Shown: positions 7,802-16,798, counted from the first letter of the stretch. The stretch: DNA of 64,000 bases from Oceanobacter kriegii DSM 6294 (GCF_000422845.1 NZ_AUGV01000004.1:1-64000); one strand, 5' to 3'. A program made the numbers and translations. The notes: generated by a model from the letters alone, not told the origin.

Positions 7802-8293
7802 TCACAAAGTAACCGCCTGCGCATCCTGCTCCAGCTTACTGCTCGATGCGACTGCCGCTTCTGCAATTTCCCCCATTACAGCTTCAACCTTGCCTTGCTC
7901 CACCAGCCAACAGGCGACTTCCGGCCAATAATACAGAGGCGTGCCACTTTGCAGGCCGTAGCGCGGCGATGGGAAATCCCCCGGCCCGCGAATGCCTTTG
8001 GTGTAGTTGTTAAGAGTCTGCTTGTTAATGTCTGCCAGTTTGGCGGCAGCTGTCAGAGTAACGAACCCGGCTTGCTCGATGGAAACCACTCGATAACCAG
8101 CAGACTGCACCGCTTCGATGGCAGAGCTGATGGCCTTTGTGGCTGAATCAGCGGCGCGGTCAAATTCCAGATAGGGAGTATTGCCACAAAAGCAAACGAG
8201 TGCATCGTCGCAGCCAGCTTCGCACAGCTTGTCTTCAAAATCCGGCGTGTCGGGCGATGCGCCGCTGAGCACCAGGGTAAATTGATAATTCAT
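7802..8293 (-). CDS. Winged-helix DNA-binding protein, putative antitoxin/regulator
   Basis: The 163-residue product (MNYQFTLVLSGASPDTPDFEDKLCEAGCDDALVCFCGNTPYLEFDR...) has an N-terminal alpha/beta part (1-80). A MerR/AlpA-like helix-turn-helix follows (about 88-140: TLTAAAKLADINKQTLNNY, then a wing with SPRYG...YYWPEVACWL). GGGAGAGG precedes the ATG by 3 nt, and the stop of the HicA-like gene is 10 nt upstream, so the two form an operon. I recall this gene pair recurring in proteobacterial accessory DNA annotated as hypothetical plus DNA-binding protein. The antitoxin role is inferred from the pairing. It separates cas3 from the crRNA-like element. Confidence 0.65.
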   Translation of the reverse strand: MNYQFTLVLSGASPDTPDFEDKLCEAGCDDALVCFCGNTPYLEFDRAADSATKAISSAIEAVQSAGYRVVSIEQAGFVTLTAAAKLADINKQTLNNYTKGIRGPGDFPSPRYGLQSGTPLYYWPEVACWLVEQGKVEAVMGEIAEAAVASSSKLEQDAQAVTL

Positions 8294-8303
8294 TTTCCTC
8301 TCC

Positions 8304-8558
8304 CTACTCGGAGTCTTTTGGACGCAACTCCATCGGTCGACACTGCCGCACTTTGCGGAGAATCTGCCGAGCATGATTCTCCGGGTTCTTTGGGGTACTC
8401 CAGATACTCATCATGTGGCCAGAATGCTCAGGAATACCGCATCGTAATCGGCAAAAGCAATGAGCAGAACTTCCAGCTTCGACCATATGCCAACCGTTGG
8501 CCAGCGCATGTTCGATCGCTTCCCGAATGACCTTATTGGGGTGCTTCTTGGGTGACAT
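8304..8558 (-). CDS. HicA-like small protein, putative toxin
   Basis: This 84-residue basic protein starts MSPKKHPNKVIREAIEHALANGW. It has the core G-W-x-x-x-x-A-G-S-S-A-H (30-41), a Cys/His cluster and a conserved SIWSTPKNPENHARQI motif. The N-terminal helix followed by a G-W...H strand resembles the double-stranded-RNA-binding fold of HicA mRNA interferases, but the family is distinct from classic HicA. GAAAGAGG upstream is a usable ribosome-binding site. It directly follows cas3 (63-nt gap with a palindrome) and is coupled to a helix-turn-helix gene. That arrangement suggests a toxin-antitoxin cassette inside the cas operon. Toxin activity is not demonstrated. Confidence 0.55.
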   Translation of the reverse strand: MSPKKHPNKVIREAIEHALANGWHMVEAGSSAHCFCRLRCGIPEHSGHMMSIWSTPKNPENHARQILRKVRQCRPMELRPKDSE

Positions 8559-8590
8559 CCGTTTCTGCCTCTTTCCAAACTAATCGAGAT

Positions 8591-8606
8591 GTGGACTTTT
8601 GTCCAC
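8591..8606. promoter_or_regulatory. Inverted repeat upstream of the HicA-like gene (candidate operator)
   Basis: GTGGACTTTTGTCCAC is a perfect 6-bp inverted repeat around a TTTT centre, located between the cas3 stop and the HicA-like ATG. It could be an operator for the paired helix-turn-helix protein or a weak hairpin. A second inverted repeat with GTCCAC/GTGGAC arms and the same TTTT centre lies at 7407-7426. Confidence 0.45.
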
Positions 8607-8621
8607 AATCATATTATTGTT

Positions 8622-11390
8622 TTATTCAGCCGACCCGGTATCGGTCACTTCATAAGCACCGAGTTTCTCGCTGTATTGCATTCGGCTTTCTTCTTCTGCC
8701 AACCACAAGGTTTGGTATTTGGCCCCTCTATAGCGTTTAACAAAATCCAACACTTCCGCTGAGCCCGACTGACCGTCTGATGCTTCCAGCCGAGCGGTTA
8801 GCTTGTCGTGTTTATTTTTGGCGATTTTGAGGCTGCTGAGCTGGATGGCGAATTTTGGGTCATCACACCAGGGCTCCAGCCTGCTCGCTTTGCGCCTGAC
8901 CAGAACCAGATTGCAATATTCCATTTCCTGATAGCGGGTGCTCAGTTCAGATTCTTCGCCTGACCAATCACCATCTTCGGTCATCAAGCTGTACCCCTTG
9001 TCGACCGAGATAACACGGCTTTCACCGCTGCTGCTTTTTTCTCTTACGGCCTGGTTATAGGCAAACTCTGCCTCCAGGAATGCCTCCGGCGTTGCAGGGG
9101 CCAGATCACCGTAGACCGACTCGATTAATTTGCGGGCATCGCCCGGCATGCTATAGCCGCTGCCTTCACGCAGAACTTTCATGGCTTTCCATAATTGCGC
9201 CGGACTTTTGTATACGGCAGCGGTGCCACGAAAACTTTCAGCCAGCCAGTTCACTGCAGGAGCTTCCGACCACTCTGGTGCATTAACCAGCAACAAGGGC
9301 GATTGAGTATTCGGGCGCTCACGAGCGTGGCGATGCAAACGCCCTGCACGCTGAATCAGGTCGTCGATTGGGCATAAATCCGAGACCATCAGGTCCGCGT
9401 CTGCATCGAGAGATTCCTGAAAAACCTGGGTACAGATAATGATTTTTCCGGCTCTTATGGCTGGTGTGCTCTCTTTTCCTATCCAGTCGAGCACCTTGCC
9501 TTCTATGGCTTTTCGATCCTGAAGGGTGAAGCGACTATGAAACAGCAGCACTGAATCAGTTGCGCTTGATCCCAGTTTTTTCAGAATGTCGTCATAGGCT
9601 TGCTGGGCATCACCAACCGTATTCCTCACCCAAGCCACTGCATCACCGGCTTCTGCCGCATCAACCACCTGCTCAATGATCTTCTGGTAATCATGAACAA
9701 ATTCCACGACTACCGAGCGAGAAACCTCAGCCCGGCTTTCTAGCGGCTGTTCGACAATAGATTCTCCCACCTCCAGTCGCGTCGCCAATGGAAAATCCTT
9801 TTGACTGTGCTTTTGCGTGAGCCAATCCTGTTTGGGCGGAAGTTCATTTGCCGACTCCCACTTATCTGCCAGCCCGGCCCAGACACGACACAAACGCTCA
9901 CGAGCAGCAAAGCTCAAGGTCGCGGTTAACAGCACCGCATGGCCACCCTGATGCTTATGCAGTTTCAACAAGGTAGCGAGCAGCTGGAGCTGATACTCAT
10001 CGGCGGAGTGCGCTTCATCAAACAGAAAAACCTTGTGATGTAATCCCAACACACGAAGACTTTGATGCTTTTTCGGCAATACGCCCAACAAGACTTGATC
10101 GACCGTACCGACACCAACCGGAGCCAATAGCGCCTTTTTGCGGGAATCCGCCAGCCAGGCATTGCAGTACAAACTGGCAGTGTCATCAGAAGCAGCGTAG
10201 GGCTTGTCCTGCTGAGCGCTGGTGCCTACGGCTTCACGAAACCGCTCGTCCATTTCACGCGCGGAATGCGCCAACACCAGCGAGGGCTTTTTCTCACCCG
10301 GCTTGAACATCTTCTGATAATGATCAGCCAAGCGATGAAACATGGCATTAGACGTCGCCATGGTCGGCAGCCCGAAATAAAAACCTCTGGCTTGCCCCTC
10401 CGCCATCAAACGATGAACCAGAGTTAAAGCAGCTTCGGTTTTACCCGAGCCAGTGATGTCTTCGAGAATAAAAAGCTGAGGAGAATCCGAAATCGGCACA
10501 GTTTCAGCCCAGTACTGCAAAGGCGTCGGCTCGAAATTAAAAACATCTTTGAAGCCAGAAAACGGTGCTGCCTCAAAATCCGCCAGCAAATCAGTGGCAT
10601 CAAGCGCTTGTTGCGCCTTGGGTAACGCGTGCTGGTGCCAGTAATCGCGCATGGACATTTCTGGTATAGGGTACGTAAAATACTCACGATCCGAACCCAG
10701 CCAATCTGAAATCACCGCCCAGCCTGCCAAACTCCAACTGGCCAGCTTAAAACGATCTTGCCAATCATCCTCTAACATCTGCTGAATCGGCCATTCAACT
10801 TCAAGCAACTCATACAGCTGGCCAGCAAATTCGGCGGCGTCATGAGCGTTTTCTGGCTTGAAGTAGTGCTTCATCGAATTAGCGGCTTGGCTGACGGGCC
10901 GCCCATGATGCCCAAGCACCCCATCAAATAACTGCTGAAGTTTGGCGAATAGTTTTCGATCCGATTGAAAGGGACGATTCCAACCAAACTCATCTATCTG
11001 GTCAGACTTGAACAGAGCCTTAACCAGATAAAACCCCAAACAATCGTGACGAAAATTCTGTGCGTCATAGGATTTCCGTGGCTCCAGCAGTCCACCGTTC
11101 GCCTCCTTAAAAACAGGCAAATGCTGAAATGCCGCCGAAAACTTGCCAAGATCATGCAAGGCCAACAGAAAGGTCAAAAGATTTAGTAGTTGAGGCTTTG
11201 GGATTTGCAGCAATTCAGAGAGATCGGACAGAAGTTCCTGCTTACCAGAGAGAAGCAGTTGCCGCCCTACCGCAGCAACGTCCAGACAGTGATAAACCAG
11301 TCGATGGAATTTCAAGCCAGACGAGTCCGAATGACACTTCCCAAGGTATCGAAAATACATCTGACCTGATTGGTTATTACTGCCGTCCAT
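8622..11390 (-). CDS. cas3: CRISPR-associated helicase-nuclease Cas3 (type I-E)
   Basis: The 922-residue protein joins an N-terminal HD nuclease (His34, His79-Asp80 in LLALHDLGKFSAAFQ, and the HHGRP motif at 161-165) to a superfamily 2 helicase. The helicase has a Walker A (TGSGKT, about 313-318), a DEAH box (458-461) and C-terminal motifs including QRAGRLHRH. Cas3 is recruited by Cse1 to degrade the displaced strand after target recognition. The start has a near-perfect ribosome-binding site (AAGGAGG, 5 nt before the ATG). The length is typical. All catalytic residues are intact, so interference should be functional. Confidence 0.97.
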   Translation of the reverse strand: MDGSNNQSGQMYFRYLGKCHSDSSGLKFHRLVYHCLDVAAVGRQLLLSGKQELLSDLSELLQIPKPQLLNLLTFLLALHDLGKFSAAFQHLPVFKEANGGLLEPRKSYDAQNFRHDCLGFYLVKALFKSDQIDEFGWNRPFQSDRKLFAKLQQLFDGVLGHHGRPVSQAANSMKHYFKPENAHDAAEFAGQLYELLEVEWPIQQMLEDDWQDRFKLASWSLAGWAVISDWLGSDREYFTYPIPEMSMRDYWHQHALPKAQQALDATDLLADFEAAPFSGFKDVFNFEPTPLQYWAETVPISDSPQLFILEDITGSGKTEAALTLVHRLMAEGQARGFYFGLPTMATSNAMFHRLADHYQKMFKPGEKKPSLVLAHSAREMDERFREAVGTSAQQDKPYAASDDTASLYCNAWLADSRKKALLAPVGVGTVDQVLLGVLPKKHQSLRVLGLHHKVFLFDEAHSADEYQLQLLATLLKLHKHQGGHAVLLTATLSFAARERLCRVWAGLADKWESANELPPKQDWLTQKHSQKDFPLATRLEVGESIVEQPLESRAEVSRSVVVEFVHDYQKIIEQVVDAAEAGDAVAWVRNTVGDAQQAYDDILKKLGSSATDSVLLFHSRFTLQDRKAIEGKVLDWIGKESTPAIRAGKIIICTQVFQESLDADADLMVSDLCPIDDLIQRAGRLHRHARERPNTQSPLLLVNAPEWSEAPAVNWLAESFRGTAAVYKSPAQLWKAMKVLREGSGYSMPGDARKLIESVYGDLAPATPEAFLEAEFAYNQAVREKSSSGESRVISVDKGYSLMTEDGDWSGEESELSTRYQEMEYCNLVLVRRKASRLEPWCDDPKFAIQLSSLKIAKNKHDKLTARLEASDGQSGSAEVLDFVKRYRGAKYQTLWLAEEESRMQYSEKLGAYEVTDTGSAE

Positions 11391-11789
11391 CTAATCCTCC
11401 TTGACTTCCATCCAGAGCCTAACACAGGAACCAGTTCGCATTACCGGATGGCTGGCAAAAGCGTCCTAAAAGAATTCCAGAAAAATTACCCATCGGGATT
11501 GAAGACATGAGTACCGCATGGAAATGCTCTGGCCGCTGGGCTTCTACTATCTATATGCATGGATTGCCACTGTTGTGTGGTGCGCAGTGCACACCTTACG
11601 GCACGACTTTCAAAACATTGAACTGGCCGTGTTCAGCACACCCGTAGGATGCTAGTAGCCAACGGCGTATTACATCGAATGCCAGAGGTTTTCACCGGAG
11701 TAACGCATGACGGGTTTTGCTACGACACGCTACAAGAAAAGCCGGCTTGCGGTGTGACATGCGCAACGGGCAGAGTCGCTACCTGCGCC
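11391..11789. other. Gene-poor gap upstream of cas3
   Basis: This 399-nt gap must hold the cas3 promoter, but I see no convincing -35/-10 pair on the minus strand. The plus strand has one short hydrophobic ORF (listed separately). A GC-rich inverted repeat around GGTGCGCAGTGCACACC lies near 11575-11592. I found no degenerate CRISPR repeat here. Confidence 0.5.
11518..11655 (+). CDS. Possible small membrane protein
   Basis: A 45-residue ORF (MEMLWPLGFYYLYAWIATVV... ending FSTPVGC) has one strong hydrophobic segment (4-25) followed by a basic/polar tail. It has no strong ribosome-binding site, and I know no family for it. It lies in the gap between cas3 and the VanZ-like gene. It could equally be a chance ORF. 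Confidence 0.25.
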   Translation: MEMLWPLGFYYLYAWIATVVWCAVHTLRHDFQNIELAVFSTPVGC

Positions 11790-12149
11790 TCACACTCGGC
11801 CGAGGATTTTGTCAATCCAGCGTCTCAGCGGCCAATAAACCACTATGGCGGCGAGCACGCCAAGGGCGTTGGCGAGCATGTCGTCCCAGCCCATTACGCG
11901 GTGTGGCAGTCGGCCTTGAAGGATTTCCATGGTGCCGCCCAGGATCAGGCAGAAGAGCATGAAGAGTGCTTTGTTTTTGGGGCGGCGGAAGCTGATTAGG
12001 CCGAGTCCGGCGAGGGCGCCGTAGGCCATGAAGTGGGCGATTTTGTCGGAGCCAGCCAGGGTGTTGCCGGTGGCTTTCAGTGATGCCCAGATAACGACAA
12101 CCAAAACAATCAGTAGGAGGATGCGGGCGATGTACAGCAGTTTGGTCAT
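11790..12149 (-). CDS. VanZ-like membrane protein
   Basis: The 119-residue protein has four predicted membrane helices: about 5-25, 37-53, 60-78 and 93-108. It carries the VanZ-family D-K-[IL]-x-H-F-x-x-[YF] signature (SDKIAHFMAYGALAGLG) and the GGTMEILQ...R segment. Small VanZ-like proteins are common and of unknown function, and only the enterococcal homologue is tied to teicoplanin resistance. A bidirectional terminator separates it from the peptidase gene upstream, so it is probably monocistronic. Confidence 0.8.
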   Translation of the reverse strand: MTKLLYIARILLLIVLVVVIWASLKATGNTLAGSDKIAHFMAYGALAGLGLISFRRPKNKALFMLFCLILGGTMEILQGRLPHRVMGWDDMLANALGVLAAIVVYWPLRRWIDKILGRV

Positions 12150-12204
12150 TGGTGTCCGTGTCGTTTAGACGCTCGTTTTGGGATGTGTGAGCAGCAAATG
12201 TAAA

Positions 12205-12226
12205 ACCACCCGCCGTGGCGGGTGGT
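12205..12226. terminator. Rho-independent terminator
   Basis: ACCACCCGCC and GGCGGGTGGT form a 10-bp stem around GT. On the minus strand it is preceded by AAAACA and followed by TTTAC. It lies 26 nt after the stop of the M16 peptidase gene and should end that transcript. The run of T on the plus side (GTTTTC) makes it potentially bidirectional. Confidence 0.75.
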
Positions 12227-12251
12227 GTTTTCGCGCGGTGTGAGCCGGGTT

Positions 12252-15149
12252 TTAGAAGTCCTGTGCCTTCAGGCCCAGTTTTTCTGCCACGTCGGCGCTG
12301 CCGCGTGGTGCAATAACGGCTTTGCTACCGGCCTGACCTTTCAGGTACTGGTTGGCAACGCGCTGAACATCGGCCCAGCTTGTAGATAGCAGACGCTCGC
12401 GGAAGTTCTGACGAATTTCACGCGTGCGGCCGCCACGGTCCATATGGAATGCTTGTTTGGCTTCGCCCGCCGGTGATCCCGGGCGGTCCATACCGCCAAT
12501 AAGGCCCAGTACGGCTTGTTCTACCAGGTCGTCGCCGGTGGCGCGTTCCAGTACCCAGTCGACGGATTTTTCAAAGTCGGCAAAGGTGCCTTCTACCCGT
12601 GGATCGCGGTAGGAGTAGAACTTGAAACAGCCGTTAGCGTTGTCTTGAGTAGCACCTGCACCGTACGCACCGCCCTTCTCACGAATAGCTGTGTGCAGAT
12701 AACCGTTGCGCAGCACCCCTGCCAGTACGGACAGAGCAGCGGCGTCTTCGTCTACCAACGTGGTCGATGGCAGCGCCCAGGCACAGAAGTTCACCTGAGA
12801 ATCCACCATCCAGTAGCTGGCGCTGTCTTGCATGGCCCATTGCAGCTGGCTGCCAGTGGCTGGTGTGACAGACCGCCACTCGTTAGCCAGTGAGGCCATG
12901 TGGGCATCGCGGTGCGCCTCGTCGTGAACCGCTACCGATTCCTGCGGGCTTTGGCCAATGGCGGTTGCCAGTCCGGCCAGTGCATCGGAAATCGACTTGC
13001 CACCGTCCTGCTGTGCTTGTTTCAGGAAGGCTTTCAGTTTGGCCAATTGCGGCATACCACTGAGGGTGTTGGATACGTTCGCTGCCGGGTTCAGGCTGGC
13101 AGCGGCAGCTGCCATCGCAAAGCTGTGGCCACCGCCGGTAATGCCGTGTTCTTTGCGAGCGGTCAGTTGCGCCAACAGATCAAGCAAGCGGCCGCTTTCG
13201 TCGAAACGGGCTTGCTGCCAGGTTTCTTTCATCAGGGCTGAAAACTCGTCGGCTTTGGTGCCCAGTGCTTTACCGGTCATGACCAGATAGCCGTCCAGCT
13301 GGTCACAGCTGGTAACCTGGCTGCGGATACTGGCGTAGCTCGACAAGCTGCCAACCAGCGCCGTTTGTTTGATTTGCTGGGCCAGATAGTCGTTGTCGCC
13401 CGCGCCCACTTCGGTCCAGGCGTTGGTGAACAGCGGCAGCCAGCTCAGTTGTTCGGCATCCAATGTTGGCAGGTCGACCACCAGTTGTTGGTACAAAATG
13501 CCGTTGGTGCCAGTCACGTATTCGGTGGTTGGCAGGCCAGTGTCGGTTTTGCCGGTTGGCGCGGTGTAGTTAATGTCCGGTTTAACGTCTTCCAGCGTTA
13601 CCTGCGGCAACATGCCCGGATCGTCTTCCTGAGCCTGGCGCTCTTGCAGGTCCAGCGCCTGTTGTTTGATCGCCGCCAGCTGTTCGTCGCTGAGGTTAGC
13701 CACAATGGTGTCCAGACGCTGCTGTTCCAGACGTTTGCTTTCGGCGTTAAGGCCAGCATCCGGCAGCAGGCTGTAACGTACGCGGTGGCGGTTGTTCAGC
13801 AGCAGGCGTTTCACGGCTTCCTGAATCCAGCCTGGCTGGCTGACTTTCTCGCGCAGACGTTGCAACGCCGGGTCGAGGTTCAACATGCCAACCGGATCAC
13901 CGTAGTGGGTTGCCGCTGGCAGTGCGTTGAAGATCAGTTGCAGGCCGTATGGGTAATGGTCGCCACCGATCTCACGCTGGTGCAGTTCCAGCTGGTGCAA
14001 GGCAGATTCCACCAGTTCGCTGTCGACGCCGTTTTCAGCAACGTCGTTGAGAGTGTCCAGCACCAGTTTTTCAAACGCTTCGGCGTTTTCTGGCTCACTG
14101 CCCTCAAGGCCGCACATAAAGCTCATTTCACGGTTGGATTCTTCCATGCCACACAGAGGCGATGGCGAGCTGCCCAGATCGGTTTGTTCAAGCGCACGAC
14201 GCAGTGGCGAGGCGGAGTTGTCCAGCAGAATCTGGCTCAGCAGGTTACCTTCCAGTTGGGCATCCAGATCGGTGCTGAAACCCAGCAGCCAGCCCAGTAC
14301 GTGGTGGGTTTTGCCGCTCAGGTCGTCGCTGTCGACGCCGTAGTGCTCCTGTACCGCCACCGGTGCTGCGTAGCGTTGTTCCGCCGGTACGCTCCAGGTT
14401 TGGTTCTGACGCTCGAAACGGCTCAGCACCTGGCTTTCCAGCTTGTCTTGCAGTTCGCTGACGTCGAGGTTACCGAACGTCATGAAGATGGCGTTGCTTG
14501 GGTGGTAATGGCTCTTGTAGAAGCTCATCAGCTGGTCGTAGGTCAGCGAGGTAATTTCAGCTGGCTCACCGCCACTGTTGTAGTGGTAGGTGGTGGTTGG
14601 GAACAGGTAAGAGCTGATGCCCTGCCACAGCTGGGATACCGGCGATGACATGGCGCCTTTCATTTCGTTGAACACCACGCCTTTGAATTCCAGTGGAGAA
14701 TCCGAGTCGTTCGGGTCTTTTGGCTCAATGCGATGACCCTCCTGAGCGAAGTCCAGCGGGTGCAGGCGCGAGAAGAACACGGCGTCCAGATAGACGTCCA
14801 GCAGGTTGTTGAAGTCCTTGTCGTTCTGCGAGGCGAACGGGTACGCCGTCCAGTCACTGCTGGTCATGGCGTTCATAAAGGTGTTCAGCGAGCGACGCGT
14901 CATCATGAAGAAGGGGTCGCGTACCGGGTACTTTTCAGAACCACACAGTACCGAGTGCTCCAGAATATGTGCCACACCGGTGCTGTCTTTTGGCATGGTG
15001 CGAACCGCCACCATAAAGGCTTTTTCGTCGTGTTCACTGACCAGGTGATAGTGAACAGCGCCAGTGGCTATGTGTTCGTAATGTTGTACTTCGATATTCA
15101 GGGATTCGACCGGCGTGGAGCCAATCAGGCGAAAAGTGTTTGCAGACAT
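12252..15149 (-). CDS. M16 family zinc metallopeptidase (PreP-like, M16C)
   Basis: The 965-residue protein has the inverted zinc motif H-x-x-E-H near residue 76 (GVAHILEHSVLCGSEKYPVRDPF) with the distal glutamate segment further on. The overall M16C layout consists of two halves joined by a linker. Presequence-protease-like enzymes of this length degrade oligopeptides in a closed chamber. No signal peptide is seen, so it is probably cytoplasmic. I chose ATG 15149 (MSANTFRLIGS) because AAGG precedes it. The reading from 15194 adds an unlikely basic leader. A terminator follows the stop. Confidence 0.9.
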   Translation of the reverse strand: MSANTFRLIGSTPVESLNIEVQHYEHIATGAVHYHLVSEHDEKAFMVAVRTMPKDSTGVAHILEHSVLCGSEKYPVRDPFFMMTRRSLNTFMNAMTSSDWTAYPFASQNDKDFNNLLDVYLDAVFFSRLHPLDFAQEGHRIEPKDPNDSDSPLEFKGVVFNEMKGAMSSPVSQLWQGISSYLFPTTTYHYNSGGEPAEITSLTYDQLMSFYKSHYHPSNAIFMTFGNLDVSELQDKLESQVLSRFERQNQTWSVPAEQRYAAPVAVQEHYGVDSDDLSGKTHHVLGWLLGFSTDLDAQLEGNLLSQILLDNSASPLRRALEQTDLGSSPSPLCGMEESNREMSFMCGLEGSEPENAEAFEKLVLDTLNDVAENGVDSELVESALHQLELHQREIGGDHYPYGLQLIFNALPAATHYGDPVGMLNLDPALQRLREKVSQPGWIQEAVKRLLLNNRHRVRYSLLPDAGLNAESKRLEQQRLDTIVANLSDEQLAAIKQQALDLQERQAQEDDPGMLPQVTLEDVKPDINYTAPTGKTDTGLPTTEYVTGTNGILYQQLVVDLPTLDAEQLSWLPLFTNAWTEVGAGDNDYLAQQIKQTALVGSLSSYASIRSQVTSCDQLDGYLVMTGKALGTKADEFSALMKETWQQARFDESGRLLDLLAQLTARKEHGITGGGHSFAMAAAAASLNPAANVSNTLSGMPQLAKLKAFLKQAQQDGGKSISDALAGLATAIGQSPQESVAVHDEAHRDAHMASLANEWRSVTPATGSQLQWAMQDSASYWMVDSQVNFCAWALPSTTLVDEDAAALSVLAGVLRNGYLHTAIREKGGAYGAGATQDNANGCFKFYSYRDPRVEGTFADFEKSVDWVLERATGDDLVEQAVLGLIGGMDRPGSPAGEAKQAFHMDRGGRTREIRQNFRERLLSTSWADVQRVANQYLKGQAGSKAVIAPRGSADVAEKLGLKAQDF

Positions 15150-15440
15150 AATCAGAACCTTGTGTTGTTCTTTCGCTGTTCTTGTTGCTGGCAAACACCG
15201 ATAAAACGAATGCTTGTGTCGGCCAGCCCTTTCGGGACTTCAATCGCAAGAAGCAGTGACTATTGTGTATTCAGTATCGGTGAGATTGCTGTCCGATGCG
15301 AAAATTCAGGTGTGAATGTTGAGAATAGAATATCGCATCAGTGGAACAGCGCCATGGATGCTGTCAATGGCGCTGATAGGCAATCAATCCGTGATTCTTT
15401 CCGTGGTTTTTTCCGTGCTTTTTTTCAGAGACAACCGGGG

Positions 15441-15785
15441 TCACATGGTGTGGGTTGGTCGATCCGATTTAATGGCTCCCGCCAATTGGGTTTCAATGCG
15501 GTCACGGGCCATCGGGTTATCGCTGCTGAACTGCACCCCAATGCCCTGCTGTTTGTTGCTTTGGGCACCGGCCGGTGTGATCCAGATAACCTTGCCTGCC
15601 ACCGGGATTTTTTCCGGGTCGTCGAGCAGCTTCAGCAACAGGAACACTTCGTCACCGAGCTGATAGCTTCGAGTGGTAGGAATGAACAGGCCACCGTCTT
15701 TAATGAACGGCATATAAGCGTGATACAGCGTCGGCTTGTCCTTGATGGTCAAGGTCAAAATACCGCTACGTCCGGCATTGGACAT
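15441..15785 (-). CDS. pilZ: PilZ-domain protein
   Basis: The 114-residue single-domain protein (MSNAGRSGILTLTIKDKPTLYHAYMPFIKDGGLFIPT) fits the type IV pilus PilZ group found after holB in many gammaproteobacteria. That group needs no c-di-GMP and lacks the N-terminal RxxxR motif, as here. A partial PilZ motif (GGLFIPT) remains. Its ATG overlaps the holB stop (TGATG). The expected role is in type IV pilus biogenesis. The context (tmk-holB-pilZ) supports the call. Confidence 0.88.
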   Translation of the reverse strand: MSNAGRSGILTLTIKDKPTLYHAYMPFIKDGGLFIPTTRSYQLGDEVFLLLKLLDDPEKIPVAGKVIWITPAGAQSNKQQGIGVQFSSDNPMARDRIETQLAGAIKSDRPTHTM

Positions 15786-16798
15786 CAAGATCTCCCTGCA
15801 ATTGTGACGAGTGACTGCCACTCGATCATCAAAGATTCCAGCAGCAACTGGCGGTTGTGAAAGCTCGCTCCCGAGCGAATCTGGCCCAGCGCAACTGTAA
15901 TGCGTTCGTGCAAGGCTAACAGCTTTGCCTTATCCAGAATAGCCACATCAAAACAGCCCAGCACTTCCGGCTCGATCAGCTGTTCGACAGTCGCCCCCAT
16001 GCTGGCGCGCATCAGGTCGGACAACAGCTGTGACAACCACTCGAGCACGTCGCCCAGGTCGTCGGTTTTCCAAACCGCCAGAGTGCTATCCAGCGGCGCC
16101 TGACCGGTCGACCACTGCTGCAAAGCCGCCAACCACTTCCGGTGCTGGCCATGGGCATCGTTCTGAATCCATTCCAGAGCCGCCAGCGGTGCGTTCTGGT
16201 TCATGCGCAGAGCTTGCGCAGCACTGTGTTCGTCACATCCCTGCTGCTGCAACCACTGAATGGAATCAGCCGTCGGCGGCGCAACCAGCGTCAGACGCTG
16301 ACAGCGACTGCGAATGGTAGGCATCACCGAACCCAGACGTTCGGTTTCCAGTAAAATAAAGCTTTCGCCCGGCGGCTCTTCCAGCGTTTTCAGCAAGGCG
16401 TTGGCGGCGTTGTTGTTCAACACTTCCACCGGCGCCAGAATCACCACCTGACAGGGGCTGATTTGTGGCGTTTGCACCAGAAATTCATTGACCTTACGCA
16501 CGCCGTCGATGCGGATTTGGCGGCTGCCGTCTTCCGGCTTGCATTGCTGAAAATCCGGATGATTACCCGCTGCCCACAACTGGCAGCTATGACACTGACC
16601 ACAGGCGACTTCCAGATTGTCGGAAACCCGACGAGAGCACAGCAGCCACTGGGCCACCTGTAACGACAGCGCGTGTTTGCCCACCCCTTTGGGGCCGGTA
16701 AACATCAGCGCATGGGGCAAACCATGAACATGATGGCGCTTGATCAAGTCCGACCAAACGTTCTGTTGCCATGGATAAACGTGGTTCCAACCGCTCAT
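15785..16798 (-). CDS. holB: DNA polymerase III subunit delta'
   Basis: This 337-residue clamp-loader subunit has a P-loop (GPKGVGKHAL, about 34-43), a zinc-binding cluster (ACGQCHSCQLW) and the conserved LKTLEEPPGE...LL segment containing the sensor region. It opens and loads the beta clamp with gamma/tau and delta. It lies 4 nt after tmk and overlaps pilZ, so it is part of the long minus-strand operon. Confidence 0.95.
   Translation of the reverse strand: MSGWNHVYPWQQNVWSDLIKRHHVHGLPHALMFTGPKGVGKHALSLQVAQWLLCSRRVSDNLEVACGQCHSCQLWAAGNHPDFQQCKPEDGSRQIRIDGVRKVNEFLVQTPQISPCQVVILAPVEVLNNNAANALLKTLEEPPGESFILLETERLGSVMPTIRSRCQRLTLVAPPTADSIQWLQQQGCDEHSAAQALRMNQNAPLAALEWIQNDAHGQHRKWLAALQQWSTGQAPLDSTLAVWKTDDLGDVLEWLSQLLSDLMRASMGATVEQLIEPEVLGCFDVAILDKAKLLALHERITVALGQIRSGASFHNRQLLLESLMIEWQSLVTIAGRS

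Noticed and set aside
7618-7866. 82-codon minus-strand ORF overlapping the crRNA-like element
   Set aside because: It lies across the end of the helix-turn-helix gene in another frame, lacks a ribosome-binding site and reads antisense through the conserved repeat structures.
9890-9897. A second ACAAACGC match to the pseudo-spacer seed, inside cas3
   Set aside because: It lacks a canonical PAM, does not extend beyond the 8-mer, and an 8-base match is expected by chance once or twice in a window this size.
13365-14648. 427-codon ORF antisense to the M16 peptidase
   Set aside because: Composition bias of a GC-rich gene leaves the opposite frame open. No domain is recognisable.
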